Positions 23,001 through 31,300 of a stretch of 64,000 bases of DNA are shown here, piece after piece. The stretch is from the NCBI GenBank assembly GCA_964353335.1, contig CAYGVI010000001.1, positions 1 through 64,000 on the forward strand, read 5' to 3'. The position numbers and the translations under genes were made by a program. The notes beneath the pieces were generated by a model, which worked only from the letters and a program-made list of their open reading frames with translations, was not told the origin of the DNA and did no database searches. Each line of letters starts with the position of its first letter. Positions within the stretch are counted from its first letter, which is position 1. This stretch comes from JAWAAW01 sp964353335. GTDB lineage: Archaea; Nanobdellota; Nanobdellia; Woesearchaeales; ARS49.

Positions 23001-25355
23001 CAGATAAATATCACAAGCAATGGAAACGGAACCTCATACAATGTAACAGTAAACGACACTTACCCATTGCAAGCCATCTACTTAACGTCCAGCCCAACAC
23101 CAATTGCCGGCACAAATAACACGTGGATAATCGGCAACCTCACACCAGCAACAAGCGTACTCATCAACATAACAGTACTTACACTGAACCTGACAAACGG
23201 AACACTCATCAATAACACAGTCAATGTCAGCTTCAACAATGAAACAGGGACATTGCTCAACAGAAGCACAACAATCAATACAACCGTGCTGAACAGGCCG
23301 CCAAGCATTGCGCAGGTAATCCTCAACACAACAGACCCGCTGACAAATGACTCCAGCCAGAACCTCACTGCGCACTTCATCAATGTGACAGACCCTGACA
23401 ATGACCCTGTCAAGAACATAACAGACTGGCGCGTCAACAACCAAAGCATGGCTGTTCTCAACATGCCGTTTGAGGATGACTCCAGCGCCACATTCACAAA
23501 GGACTATTCAACATACGGCAACAATGCCTCGGTTTACAATGCGACCTGGCTGCAGGGCGGAGGCTATGACGGCTGGGGCGCATACGGGTTTAACGGCATA
23601 GACACCTTCATTGAAGTCAATAATTCTGAGAGCCTTAACATTTCAGGCGACCAGATAACAATGGCGGTCTGGATAATGGTAAAGGGGCACATTGCAGGCC
23701 AGTACGAAAGAATAGTTGTAAAACCGCACGTTACCCAGTCAAGCCCGTGGAATGCATACGGACTGATTGTGGACCAGGGCGGAAGGCCTGAATTTGAGCT
23801 TGGCAACAGCACGCTTGGGCATATGGGAATGGTATATGCGGCGCCTTTCCCATTAAACGAATGGGTGTTCTTTGTAGGAAGATACAATGGAACAACTGCA
23901 ACAATCTACATAAACGGCACCCCTGTACTTTCCACGCCTTTCAGCGGTCCATTAGAGCAAAACAACATGTCGATTTTCATGGGCAAGAACCCCCATACCA
24001 CAACAGAATACTTCAACGGAACCCTTGATGAGGTCAGGATATGGGACAGGAGCCTCAGCGACGAGGAAATCTTGGCGCTCTACCAGAACAAGACAGACAT
24101 CATGGTCTCGCAGGAAATAAAAGAAGGCGACATATGGGATGTCTGCGCAACGCCAAATGACAAGCTTGTGGACGGCAATACAGTCTGCAGCAATTATGTT
24201 GCAATAAAGATGCGCGCCAACTTCAGCAACATCTCAGTCGCAAAGACAGATTATCCTGACCCTGTGAATGTGAGCTCGAACCTGACTTATGTGATTAATG
24301 TCACGAGCAATGGAAACGGCACTGCATTCAATGTCACGGTTAATGATACTTACCCGCCACAGGCTATCTATCTGACTTCCAGCCCTGCCCCGCTTGCAGG
24401 CACTAACAACACGTGGATAATCGGCAACCTGACAAATGGAACAAGCGTGCTGGTAAACATCACTGTGCTTGTGCTGAACGTGACCAATGGAATCGTCATC
24501 AACAACACAGTAAACGTCAGCTTCAACAATGAAACAGGCGCAAGGCTCAGTGCCAATGCAACAGCAAACACAACAGTCCAGGGAATTGTCCCAACACTGC
24601 ACATTTACCGCGAGGAGCCTGACAATGCGGGCAGCGGAAAAGTAATCAATGTCAGGTTTGTGATATGGAATGACAACTCAAGCCTTAACATAACAGATGC
24701 CACGCTTGTTGACAACTATCCTGCTGGCTGGTTTGTGCAGGGATTGCCCAATGATTACAATTCCTCAGATAATGGCTGGAATGTAACAGTGCACATCGGC
24801 GGGCTGGAAGCAGACCAGCTTGTGACATTCAATTACAGCATAATGGCGCCGTCAGGAACACAGGTTGACACATTCTCCGCATCAGTCAATATGTCATACG
24901 ACAACGGCAACCTGACATCAACAATGCCTGATTACTTCAATGTAAATGTCAACAGCACAAAGGCATTCTTTGATGTTGAGCTTGACCTGGACGCAACAGA
25001 CCCTGAAATCAACCGCACAATAGTAAACAGCACAAACTTCAATGCAATACTGACTCTCAAGAACACAGGGGACCTTGACATAACAGGAGACCTCGGGCCT
25101 GTGCAGTACCTGTGGCGCTTCAACAAGACAATCTGGAATGTCGCAGGCCCAAGCTGTGCAGGCGGATACATAACAAACCTCAGCAGCGACTATTCAGCAA
25201 TAAACTGCACTTATGACGAATTCCTTGTCGGCGAGATACAAAACATAACATTCACAATCAACAGCACATACATTTACGAACAGGAGCTCACCTGGTCAAA
25301 CACAACAGCAGACCCGCCATTGCTTGGCGAGTCAATCGTGAGGTGGGGCAGATGA
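8064..25355 (+). CDS. Giant exported surface glycoprotein 1 (5763 aa): beta-helix, LamG and DUF11 repeats
   Basis: The ATG at 8064 follows AGGAGG by 7 nt. Approximate layout by residue: signal peptide 1-21; Pro/Ala-rich stalk 34-235; Cys/Trp module 255-375; jelly-roll 384-530; Ig-like 532-633; NosD-like right-handed beta-helix 792-1236; two more Cys/Trp modules 1453-1730; four 80-residue repeats 1869-2198; one DUF11; DUF2341-like 2390-2489; PA14-like 2500-2625; two LamG modules 2735-3325; three DUF11; LamG 3753-4072; eight DUF11 4075-5078; LamG 5079-5384; a final DUF11; Ig-like end. N-X-S/T sequons are extremely dense: I count 19 in the 126-residue repeat at 21037-21414. There is no C-terminal membrane segment or sorting motif. 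Probably a secreted, heavily N-glycosylated adhesin or surface fibre; ligand unknown. Confidence 0.93.
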   Translation: MRKLLLILAVLIVSAVLVSAASLDDLSNMASMLKDPVAPKPVAQPAPITAPAAQPAPQVAPPAPTLPPVPKEVVVASAPLPVAETAPKPAEQQPQVIIIPENKTAKAQASAPAQIQIPVPAPTPAPIPAPAVQPAPVTRPAATTAPIQSTQESTLKPIPVPTPPRLPQSVVVSSAQLPAAPASKPAEQQPEETKPETIVIPAKAPEPAPTATAQPAPAASQDVGDIFGSRMDTFLAPPEIVLEDHSGAEKAPAAITVLDPATGKPTSLERNKRYDISLNISKERRIVISNALVTGATLPVRLEELGSEMGFRSVVAIDLAGLDFANATYYMTAKGYELFKCKLWNYTAQECNGDWVKIKDTVPGKTYAIKLGPDDPALADSGGVFFDGFENGLSANNWTINGTGNKWTNTTTNPYNGTRHAQANQPTASTSMRVSINTSGYSTISVSYARRLVGLDIADEFAALWYNGTVWSVLEQTGASAANDANYIVRNYTLGPSAGNKTIILEFMCMANLANEYCRVDDVRVNSTSIADPDPPSVTWTNISRLTPYVGDSVCLLANVTDKTGVKSVIAQIRLPSGANITLPLYDDLTCNSPPGDSVYSNHLMVTAEGTYNWTTINTTDTLNNAGTFIVGKKFTSLLGMQQENYRVPPNLSRYDNGTIINAALINTSNDVYAAQDLPKNSETYMYFNWTLNISGDIVSSNATIEHSYSSTAGVTVDLQIKNSTTWQNVCYLTVSASDVTNYCDLAAFVQGNASVLNRLELRTHVTTGNQARTQYVDYVALGYEAAPPGSLTKCDNITSSKTLGKDITSGNTCVIFGADNIALDCSNYAITYGTAGTWGLGISAPGRKNITIKNCRIRDTNASGSFGVGIYLENTNSSTIANTTIITNGTEYNHGILVQGPSSNNTIANSTILVSGRLSFNTGIYLMTGATGTAVIGNTVNTSGNGSGHAILIDSGASNNIIRNNAIRTSGSSSFNIGIFLLSSTTNITIENNTVRTNGTGSDHGILLQTNANNNTIANNTILTAGNNSFNAGIYLLANASENKITGNRVNTSGTTDNTCILLENEANSNIVENNTVRSRGSGASNEGIELIGPARNNSIAWNTIITNGTTTNHGIQLQNGANSNTIANNTVTSGGSANFNVGIIVLSSSLENLLANNSVSTSGTDSDHGFFITDQSDNTTIALNNIAISGVSSYGIGIENISAITLSDNILANPDFEFHIFNSSETSISGDFGNYSFEDATITVEKKGKSKVKFNKKITGKGKKLKSAITLEDDGVFVNNTAQEFNVSANITIFGINATDFVIDADFGDNDFFEECPETICTIIQNSQGEKFLRVGVSHFTKYRILPAIVKILVNYPANASGILLNESVNITANITPTGSRKLDIIQANLTLPDGTVIELPFLNVTKDIFNYSLTTGEIVQRGKYNLTFFANDSKNIRKTTFSFFARKAYNIIDIVNSTNAFASYAPTVLSNRSGVLNLTIAVQNGRIKTITADRHHESSVNSRLRIDDLGGDGLVSARRALDTTAFNSTEVNMVVNATGTSVFKCIDWDFENRNCNGGWEKKVHVSPGQLYNIKSTEPEAVGYGEGNNAVDVLDRNKMLQSFTELADANPDSTNNVTLTVSSHPIKKIELKHADTAQSNDLRIDTIQAPEQFKRDIVQQYAIDTGSLSFTEGSITVTAKGTRLRKCALWNITTQQCDGSWADYMSLTPGQQYTVAIGPGDPAFQEINATDAWHLDTNRQVIENIFSAIYQNDNVFSPQILHNEYARARFSRNLTNNNTIDFVARAFGSGGVYVEIYPAGSDTLVARSGWINDSTAHYYLRLGMNDSEAYDTFDIKTISDPMNISSYVEYDLIHDEAELEAGILQVYQGGAVVGPVDTYIPIGGVVDTTRSILFFSTREYQGSPSNGEVAATILNSTHIWFIHPAGAVPVNVTWYVAEFGRGLQVQRGLTQPAATTTYTKLAAPINETASFMVPSGYNNTGTIWGEDDLVRFRIVNSTDIELRTYGATTAGDVAGWQVVEFNGSVVQRGLIDMPSTTRVLLVNLTTPVNLSRSFILASYGVSGTLTGANSNIISKLVNATQIEFNRNGTGISANISWEVVELPVPNTVQYGIADFDTTTTVINATLSTINVSQSVAFASSAPIAGLSMGNSSLTGDDNPGAGMFTLNITNSTNLQIMRYASGGFVSSVQWFVVNFAAIIPRFNYTNMSVAKTDFPDPVNISSNLTYQITVTATGNGTSFNVTVNETYSTLAIYLASSPAPVAGTNNSWLLGNLTNGTVRTINITVFTLNATNGTILNNTVNVTFQNETGAFLSVFVRQNTTLIRPPGQLNATLLSPVPNIVTNVTQYTTFNMSANITCTGEPTSVCGNVTSYSLYNTTWNLSGNWFNTSYMYRLPVTFRELQGRPQNYTHVLFNVTLPANRLFNENGTMLVCGGVQVPFDAYALAYSGSSVTSLEGLTELNFSAMETKECALYYDPYINATEVLPSQTGWDYACASPYAYCGQPGLTNVTPQTATYYGNYSNISMDPVTCGAATDYFTHSIWCYFKAPRSGNISFALGSDDGSMLFINNSLVVDNRGCQATTCRSGNTSIFTQSRYYSMKVAYDEYNGGSTLYAVYDPLTCAGVPTGNYIDTECYQYYGDAWQINGTPNAEQNLTQETFVNISTLNGATPFFTTNANPQYCNLVVGQSCQLNWTVNATGAVNSDYKIRVNVSSNISGVAPALTENTTIKIIAVNNPPNISAVLLNSTNNYINDTDQNLTRYVINATDPENNAVQNITDWRMNNKSIALLNMPFETNVNSLTTGAIRDYSLNGNNGTLGAGTAANAPVWNSSGKIGGSYTFDGIDDFIQVSGLLSQPASATISAWVNWAPKSTDAEAEIVSLGDHIALRLAGPAGTPYNGVYGFYYDGTTWQMTDSGIYVNGTGWHHVAYTFNNATKTQAVYVDGVLAGSTAHALPIIYTGLGTNTFIGKHGNGGATWDFNGTIDEVIVFNRSVSAEQILQLYVEGNASIRQRTIVSNETITGEVWQACVTPNDNKLDGATVCSNNLTIRPRPYIRVNFTTPTPANDTYTLNRSVVINMTIDSTGSLAQFVYNWNGTNYTVLNESLVLLYNFNNLTALGENSTTVADISNYGNTGTIYGDVDWTSSGKYGGAYRFHGIGDYIDAGSGNGLNITGEITLAAWINLAQLGIDQKIIGKQSGTSGGYKMGIFTNNKAEMEVRDAANTPYLNRGVAGGTVLQAGVWYCIMGVYSQAGGYIATYVNGELDRNFSTAGVLAPTTGNLNIGREPFAPSLYFNGTIDGVYIWRKALTPDEIRENCMYTLQKINMTAWYFYVNQSLNATDGLDFGDYNYSGCGKDFANNVNCTLTQIIHIRPRNASNMTVVKTDSPDPVNVSQNLTYVINVTSTGPGRAFNVTVNDTYSTRVIYLTSSPTPITGTNNTWIIGNLTANQSVLINITVFTLNVSNGTLINNTVNVSFQNETSILLNTSTTINTTVIVPVVAVFNFSNISVTKTDNPDPVNANSNLTYQINVTSNGNGTAYNVTVNDTYSTRVIYLTSQPTPLTGTNNTWILGNLTPGTNRTINITVFVLNITNGTLINNTVNVSYNNETGILLNRSTTINTTVLSYPQYNFSNISITKTDFPDPVNKSQNLTYQINVSSTGNGTAYNVTVNDTYSTRVIYLASQPTPVAGTNNYWVLGNLTPGSNRTINITVLAMNITNGTLINNTANISYNNETGALLNISTIINTTVQNRPPNITQVILNTTNPLTNNTDQNLTVYVINATDPDDQIIQNITDWQLNNSAGFASIAVLNMPFETNIQRNTAGAIRDYSTYGNNGTLTGSSAANIPIWTASGKVGGAYDFDGTNRIINVSDSLSLDNTNKLTISAWVYPRVLDTSARGVISKRVSAAAGQAYSLFFYTGIKLAVDIVGTDNRFFTNNTFSVNQWYHIVVVYDGTLAAAQRVKVYINGTLDTVGAETAATIPDYASDLTIGALNAGYGTYYNGTIDEVLILNRSLSPEQVWQLYVNGNNSLHLMTIVPPETNPDELWQTCVTPNDNQTDGNTICSNTVLIKPKPLNFSNISITKTDFPDPVNASSNLTYQINVSSTGNGTAYNVTVNDTYSTRVIYLTSSPTPIAGTNNTWLFNLTPGMNISINITVFTLNVSNGTLINNTVNVSFQNETGIRLNKSTTINTTVLNPPLFNISNISVTKTDFPDPVNVSSNLTYQINVSSTGNGTAYNVTVNDTYSTRVIYLASQPTPLTGTNNTWLFNLTPGMNISINITVFTLNVSNGTLINNTVNASFNNETGARLNRSTTINTTVLSYPLYNFTNISVTKTDFPDPVNASSNLTYQINISSTGNGTAFNVTVNDTYSTRVIYLASQPTPLTGTNNTWNWTILSPGTNISINITVFTLNVTNGTLINNTVNVSFNNETGARLNRSTTINTTVVVPFIQNTSNITVVKTDSPDPVNVSSNLTYVINVTSTGPGRAFNVTVNDTYSTRVIYLTSSPTPLTGTNNTWIIGNLTANQSVLINITVFTLNVSNGTLINNTVNVSWQNETSIRLNASTTINTTVLSYPRYNNSNISVVKTDNPDPVNVSSNLTYVINVTSNGNGTAYNVTVNDTYSTRVIYLTSSPTPLAGTNNTWIIGNLTPGISVLINITVFTLNVSNGTLLNNTVNVSFNNETGIRINRSTTINTTVLSYPLYNFTNISVTKTDNPDPVNASTNLTYQINISNTGNGTAYNVTVNDTYPPQVIYLTSQPTPLTGTNNTWNWTVLLPGTNISINITVFTLNVSNGTLINNTVNVSFNNETGTKLNRSTTINTTVLSYPQYNLSNISVVKTDSPDPVNVSSNLTYVINVTSNGNGTAYNVTVNDTYSTRVIYLTSSPAPLSGTNNTWILGNLTNGTSILINITVFTLNVSNGTLLNNTVNVSFNNQTGTLNNRSTTINTTVLSYPQYNFSNISLTKTDSPDPVNKSSNLTYQINITSNGNGTSYNVTVNDTYPLQAIYLTSSPTPIAGTNNTWIIGNLTPATSVLINITVLTLNLTNGTLINNTVNVSFNNETGTLLNRSTTINTTVLNRPPSIAQVILNTTDPLTNDSSQNLTAHFINVTDPDNDPVKNITDWRVNNQSMAVLNMPFEDDSSATFTKDYSTYGNNASVYNATWLQGGGYDGWGAYGFNGIDTFIEVNNSESLNISGDQITMAVWIMVKGHIAGQYERIVVKPHVTQSSPWNAYGLIVDQGGRPEFELGNSTLGHMGMVYAAPFPLNEWVFFVGRYNGTTATIYINGTPVLSTPFSGPLEQNNMSIFMGKNPHTTTEYFNGTLDEVRIWDRSLSDEEILALYQNKTDIMVSQEIKEGDIWDVCATPNDKLVDGNTVCSNYVAIKMRANFSNISVAKTDYPDPVNVSSNLTYVINVTSNGNGTAFNVTVNDTYPPQAIYLTSSPAPLAGTNNTWIIGNLTNGTSVLVNITVLVLNVTNGIVINNTVNVSFNNETGARLSANATANTTVQGIVPTLHIYREEPDNAGSGKVINVRFVIWNDNSSLNITDATLVDNYPAGWFVQGLPNDYNSSDNGWNVTVHIGGLEADQLVTFNYSIMAPSGTQVDTFSASVNMSYDNGNLTSTMPDYFNVNVNSTKAFFDVELDLDATDPEINRTIVNSTNFNAILTLKNTGDLDITGDLGPVQYLWRFNKTIWNVAGPSCAGGYITNLSSDYSAINCTYDEFLVGEIQNITFTINSTYIYEQELTWSNTTADPPLLGESIVRWGR
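8163..8768 (+). repeat. Pro/Ala-rich N-terminal stalk of giant 1
   Basis: About 200 residues dominated by Pro, Ala, Gln and Val with PAP and PAPA runs, and few sequons compared with the rest of the protein. It contains an internal duplication: VVVASAPLP...KPAEQQP...VIIIP is repeated as VVVSSAQLP...KPAEQQP...TIVIP. Such segments usually form extended, wall-spanning or spacer regions. Here it sits directly after the signal peptide, so it could tether the chain near the membrane. Confidence 0.75.
10437..11770 (+). other. NosD-like right-handed beta-helix domain in giant 1
   Basis: About 445 residues of short repeats of the form NTIANNTI.TNGT...NHGI.LQ, in which two parallel-beta rungs (about 23 residues each) alternate. 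Asn ladders and Ser/Thr/Asn-rich turns are typical of NosD/CASH repeats. These folds often bind or process polysaccharides. I see no clear catalytic Asp cluster, so binding is more likely than hydrolysis. Confidence 0.8.
13668..14655 (+). repeat. Four tandem ~80-aa repeats of unknown fold in giant 1
   Basis: Four units begin near 13668, 13903, 14143 and 14392 (235-249 bp apart). Shared pattern: V-x-[RY]G near the start, a Thr-rich strand, a SF-like strand, a Gly pair, [LI].N[SA]T.I...R and a closing W.V.[EN]F. They are diverged at DNA level, so they are older than the DUF11 copies downstream. I do not recognise a family name. Confidence 0.7.
18187..19316 (+). repeat. DUF11-type repeat block, three copies
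   Basis: Three consecutive copies of a 126-residue (378-bp) Ig-like DUF11 unit start near 18187, 18571 and 18949. Each opens with N[IM][ST][IV].KTD.PDPVN, contains NVTVNDTYSTRVIYL and GTNN.W, and closes with INNTVNVS..NET. Further single copies occur at 14674 and 24216. The family usually forms stacked beta-sandwich stalks in surface proteins. Confidence 0.9.
20287..23296 (+). repeat. DUF11-type repeat block, eight copies with high DNA similarity
   Basis: Eight units start near 20287, 20662, 21037, 21415, 21793, 22169, 22547 and 22925 with a 375-378 bp period. Long stretches are identical between units at DNA level, more than protein constraint needs, which indicates recent duplication or gene conversion. 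Unit variants differ mainly in NLTPG versus NWT[IV]L after GTNNTW and in the residue after KTD (F, N or S). Copy number may vary between strains. Confidence 0.92.
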
Positions 25356-28300
25356 GCAAAAACCGGCTCGGCACCATCGCAGTATTAATGCTGATTTTCA
25401 TATTTGCAGGCATACTGCCGCACGCCCTTGCTGCAACAGGGGATGGCAGCCAATTCCAGAGTGGCGAAACAACATCCTGCAGCCTGGACTACACGCCTTC
25501 AAACATAATTGACAGGATAAAGTACAATCTGGACTGCCAGACTTACAGCAAGAAAGCAGCCCCCATACCTGTTGATGCGGGCACTGAAACAGACCTGATT
25601 GTGATTGCAGACCACAAAAACTACAGGCGCAATGCAAGGATTATCACCGCGGCAGACACAGCCACAGGCCAAAAAACAGGCATCAGCAAAAACAAGCACC
25701 ACACTGTTGAAATAAACCTGGAAGACGGAAAGACACTGTCATTCACAGGGCTTCTTGTTGGCAACAGCACGCAAATAAAATATGAGCGCCTGAATGATAC
25801 GGGGTTGGCGAACAGCTTTGCAATTGACCTTTCAGGGCTGAATTTCACCACTGCAACAATAACAGCAGTCGCGCAGCAGCCTGAGCTTTACAAGTGCAAG
25901 GAATGGGACTTTGCTGCGCAAACCTGCAATGGAAGCTGGGTGAAATTAATGGATATTGCGCCAGGCAGCGAATACTCAATCACGCTTACTGCTGATGACC
26001 CTGGATTTGGCGAGTACAACAGTTCAACCGCAAACGCAGAGCAGACAACCACCTCCACAACACCGCAGAACGCAACACAGCTCAACTTCACCCCGACAAT
26101 TTCCCAATACCTGCTAATCGGCTTTGGGGAAATCAACCACAATGGAACAGCAAATGACGCGCGCTCAAGGCTCCTGCTTAATGGAACGCAAAACATCGGC
26201 AACCTTTCCTGGGAGCCGGTCCAGACATATGACTATACGCCGTTCTTCACGCACACGCTTGTCAACCTGAACACAAACCAGCTGCAAAAACTCAATGTGC
26301 AGTTCTGGACAGAAGCAGCAGCAGCGTTTACAATGATTAGGAGGGCAACTGCTGTTTCCCTTGGAATCAAGGACAGTGATGCAGTGACTAATTCCTCAGG
26401 CTACACAGCACAGGCGCTAATCCCTGCAGGCACATACCACTCGGTTGTCAATCTGAGCTACACGCCCACAATAAACCAACTGCTGCTGGTTGTTGCGAGC
26501 GCGGAATTACTGCCGAACAAGACAAATGAATCAATAACCGCGCGCCTTCTGCAAAATGGAACAGACCGCTCATTTGTTGACATAGAAGGAAAGGACATAA
26601 CTGATGTTGTGCTGTTTGCAACCCACCTGGTGGTAAATGCCACTGCAAATGTCCAGCAGAACTTCACACTGCAGGCATTGGCGGAAATTGCGCCTGACAA
26701 GTCAATCCGCAATGCGCGCATCACAATTGTCCCGCTGAATGAAAGCGTGTTCTACAATGAGACAGAAGCATTGTCATCAACAACTTCTGCAACCCAGCAA
26801 AACAAGACTTTCCTGTTCTTCACACTGCCTGAACCAAGGGATGTGTTAATCATCGGCAGTGCAAAGGTAAATATCTCAAATGCAGCAGCTGCAAACTCCT
26901 TAAACGCCCTGCTTTTCCTTGATGAAGCGCCGATTGGCAACATGACCAAGAATGCAAAGGATGTATTGGATGACTACGCATTCATAGCAGTGCAGCAGAC
27001 AAACCTGAGCGCAGGAGCGCACTCATTGCGCATTGCATTCAGCAGGAACGGCACTGCAGGCACTGTCGGCATTGCAAACTCACGCATAACTGTAATAACA
27101 CTGCCAAAACCAGCGTACAACACCAGCAACATCTCAATCACAAAGACAGATTCTCCGGACCCTGTTAATGCAAGCACTAATTTGACTTACAGGATTAATG
27201 TTTCATCGACAGGAAACGGAACAGCATTCAATGTGATTGTGAATGACACTTATCCTGCACAGGCGATCTACCTGGCATCACAGCCGGCGCCTGTTTCAGG
27301 AACAAACAACACGTGGCTGCTCAGCAGCATACCGAACGGAACAAGCATGCTTGTCAACATAACATTGCTCGTGCGCAACATAATAAATGGCGCGGTCATT
27401 AACAATACTGCAAATGTCACATGGCAGAATGCAACAGGCGGCAGCTTCAGCCTGCAGGCTGCAACAAGCACAACAGTCCTCAGCGTGCCAATCATCAATC
27501 AGGTCGTACTGAACTCGACAAACCCGCTCACGAATTTCAGTTCAGAAAACCTGACGGTGTACGTCACCAACTCAACTTATGCTGATGGTGCTGTCGTGCA
27601 AAACATCACAGACTGGCGCGTGAACAACAGGAGCATTGCAGTGCTGAATATGCTGTTTGAGGGCGGAAGCAACAACACGTTCACAAGAGACTATTCTATT
27701 TACGGCAACAATGGAAGTGTGCGCGGCGCAGGGTGGACTGCTTCCGGAGGATATGGTGGAAGCGGGGCATATTTGTTTAACGGGATTAACTCAAGCATCA
27801 ATATCGGACAACCAGAGAGCTTGAACTTCAATGGTTTTGCAAATTTCACAATCTCCGCATGGGTTAATGTTGCTGCAAACACAGGGACTCACCGCCCGAT
27901 TCTTTGCAAGGGAGACTATCAGTACTGCCTGAAGCCTGCTACGGGAAACACGTTTGAATTCTGTGTTTATGACACGACCTGGAAATGCGTCTATTCAGAC
28001 AGCGTAATTACGCCAAATATGTGGTACTACGTTGTGGCTGAAACTAACGGGGCAAACTTAAGCATGTTTGTAAACGGAGTCAAACAGGCGCAAACAAACA
28101 CTCACACAGGAATAAGCACAGATGCATACAATGTAACAATCGGCTGGGATGGCCAGCTTGCCGGAAGGTATTTCAACGGCACCATAGATAATGTCCACAT
28201 TTGGAACCGCACTCTTAGCGCTGAACAAATCTGGGCGTTGTACACTAACAGGACTGACCTGATAGTCAGCCAGGAGCTTGTTGCGGGTGAAATCTGGCAG

Positions 28301-31300
28301 GCGTGCGTCACGCCGAATGACAACCAGCAGGACGGCAACACTGTTTGCAGCAACAATGTGACAATCAGAACACCTTTCCTCCGCTGGAGCAATCCCTCAG
28401 CCAATGAAACAACAATATACTGGAACTCAAGCATAAGGTTCAACACCACATGGACATCTGAAGTCAGCCTCTCAGGATACATTTTCTCAATCAACCAGTC
28501 AGGATGGCAGAGTTCAAGCTTTGTGCCTTTCGGAGGGCTGACAAACGAATCCTGGAACATATCAACAATCACCGCAGATGCAGGCTCAGTTGTTGGCTGG
28601 TACTTCTGGGCAAACAACAGCGCAGGATACAGCAACCAGACAAGCGTGCAGAACTTCACAGTCCAGCCGCGCCCCACAACACTCGTGTTCTCAGTAAACC
28701 AGACAGTTTACCCGCAAGGGTACGGCTCGCTTGCCGCAACCCAGTATTACATCCCATTGAACGCGCGCTTTACAGACACGCGGACAGGCCAGCCAGTTTC
28801 AGGGGCAAGCTGCAATGCCACAAACAATGAAACAAGCGAGATTATTACATTGGATTACAATGCTGCAACAGGCAATTACACAGGCAACCTGTCCACGTAT
28901 TTGCTTTATGACAATGTGACACTAAGCGCCGCCTGCGCAAAGCAGAACTACGCAAGCAACTCCAACCAGACATCTGCCAAGGTCTGGTTTATCACGTATC
29001 TTTGGGAGGACGGCAACCGGTCGTTTGACCAGGCAAGCACATTCACGACTTTCCTCAGCAGGGACGCAGCGTCAGGGGGGCTTTTCACAAAGACAATCAA
29101 CACAAGCCTTGTGCAGGGCGACAATCTTGTGCAGGAATTCAACTATTGCGGCTCAGGAACAAACTGCTCGCTGGCCAGGGACTATCTGGTCACAAATGGA
29201 GTGTTCTCAATGAAGCTCAACATTTCAATAAATGACACCGTATGCAGGCCGTATCTTTGCTATTTCTTCAAAGACCCTGCTTTCAACAAGATATACGAGG
29301 ACTGTTACTCGACGCCAACGGCAATACCCGCAAATACCGCGACAATTGTTGAGAACAACATAACAGACACGCACACTTTGCCGCAAGGAAACTTTATCGG
29401 AATCTCGCTCTACCTCAACTGCAGTTCTGCTGTCTCGGAGCAGGTGAAAGTTTACTACAATTACACAGGCGAGCCGGCAAGCTTCATAATCACGCATCCA
29501 AAGCCTGTTGAAATCATCACTTCCATCCCATTCTCTGCGCAGGTTGAGAAGAATTACACAATTGGGCCAAACCGCAGGATAAATGAAACAAGAATGGCAG
29601 TGATTACTTTCAACAATACCGCGAGCACACCCACTTACACAGACTACATATTCATTCCGAGAATTTACGCAGCGTACCAAAACAGCGTTATTCCAAACAC
29701 CACTTATGTTTACAACTCAACAGGGCAGTTATGGGCAAGCGACAATGCATCTGCAGGGGCGCCGGGAGTCGCGACTGTCTATTCAAACAACCAAATCAGC
29801 TGGAGGACAGAAACAATACCAAATGGCACACTGAAAAACGAATCAACATACTCAGTTCTTCTTGACTGCGTAAGGGATGATGAATACCTTGGGCTTAACA
29901 CCACAACAGACAAGGCGTGGAATATCTCAGTGTATTCAATACTCACATCAGTTGTTTCGACGCAAAACCTCACAGTATGGACAAATTACACTGCATACGG
30001 CGACATTGAAAGCATTACTTATGCTGCAAACATCACAAACTCAACCGGCACATTTGACATAACAGGCATAACAATCATCAACACCACAACAACAACCCTC
30101 ACATTCCCCAACCTGACGCTTGTTGCAAATGCCACAATCCGCGTGGCAATAACAGGCCAGCCCAGGCAAAGGCCGTACGTGAAGATAGTTTATCCATTTA
30201 ACCTGGCATTCAATGTCCGCACATCAGTGCCCATAGTCGCAAACATATCTGACCCGCTCGGAATAATCCTGTCATATGCCAATGTCACACTGCCGAATGG
30301 AACAAAACGCAATGCAACATTTGGCAGGGTCCAGCAGCCGGACAGCTTTGACCGCAACACCATGAATACGAGCTGGTTCACTGAAGCGGCAATAGGCACT
30401 GCACAGACCTGCTATCTTGGAATTAATGAAAGCGTTCCTGGAATGGCTCTGACAGGGGTTTCAGGCAATGGCTGGCCATATACACTTGGGCTTTGCTCGA
30501 TTATCTCCAAGAGCATAGTCTATGGCGACTTTGACACAAATATCTCATTCGCGCTGATGAATCCGATGCAAAATGACACGGCAATTGTCTTTGGATTTTC
30601 CGAGACTCCAACAGGCGTGAACGCCTCGAGGACCGCGTACATAACGCTTGCAAAGCGCACAGGAGTGGGCGAGATATACTTGTCTTATGCAAATGATGGA
30701 AACATAACCGGTTTTATTTCCACAAGGTTTTCAGATGACACATTTGGAAAGTTCAGGATAAAGCGCAGCGGAGCCAATTTCACATTCTACTCGTGGAACA
30801 ACACGGGCAGCGCATGGATAACAGAAGCGTCCAGCAGCCTGAACATGAGCAGTGTTCTGTACCTCCTCTTTGCATCAGGCAATAATCTTCCTGCATTTGG
30901 CGCGCTCAATGCGAGCTGGGACAACTTCAGCATAAACACGTTCAATTACTCTGTCGCGTTTGTGAATGAGACAAACACAACAGGGGTTTACAACGTGACT
31001 GCAATCGCGGTTAACAACATAGGCGGCATTAACAACACGGAAAAGACCAACTTCACAATAGCAGTAATCAACCACCCGCCAAGCATTCCTTACATATTGT
31101 TGCCAGCGATGGGCCAAGTGGTGTACGAGCTTTTCAACATAACATGGATGCAGGTGTCTGACCAGGAAGACAACAACCTGCAGTTCAATATCACGCTCCT
31201 TAATCCAAACGGCACTTTCAACGCGACCATTGTGTCAAATTACGGCAATTCCACAACAACGTCATATCCCTGGGACCCGACAGGCTATCCGAATGGAGAT

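Noticed and set aside
18187..23296. Possible CRISPR-like or satellite array
   Set aside because: The period is 375-378 bp, stays in frame and encodes DUF11 domains. There are no short spacers and no cas genes.
8064..25355. Polyketide- or NRPS-like megasynthase as explanation for the giant size
   Set aside because: There are no catalytic domains. The signal peptide, sequons and beta repeats mark it as extracellular.
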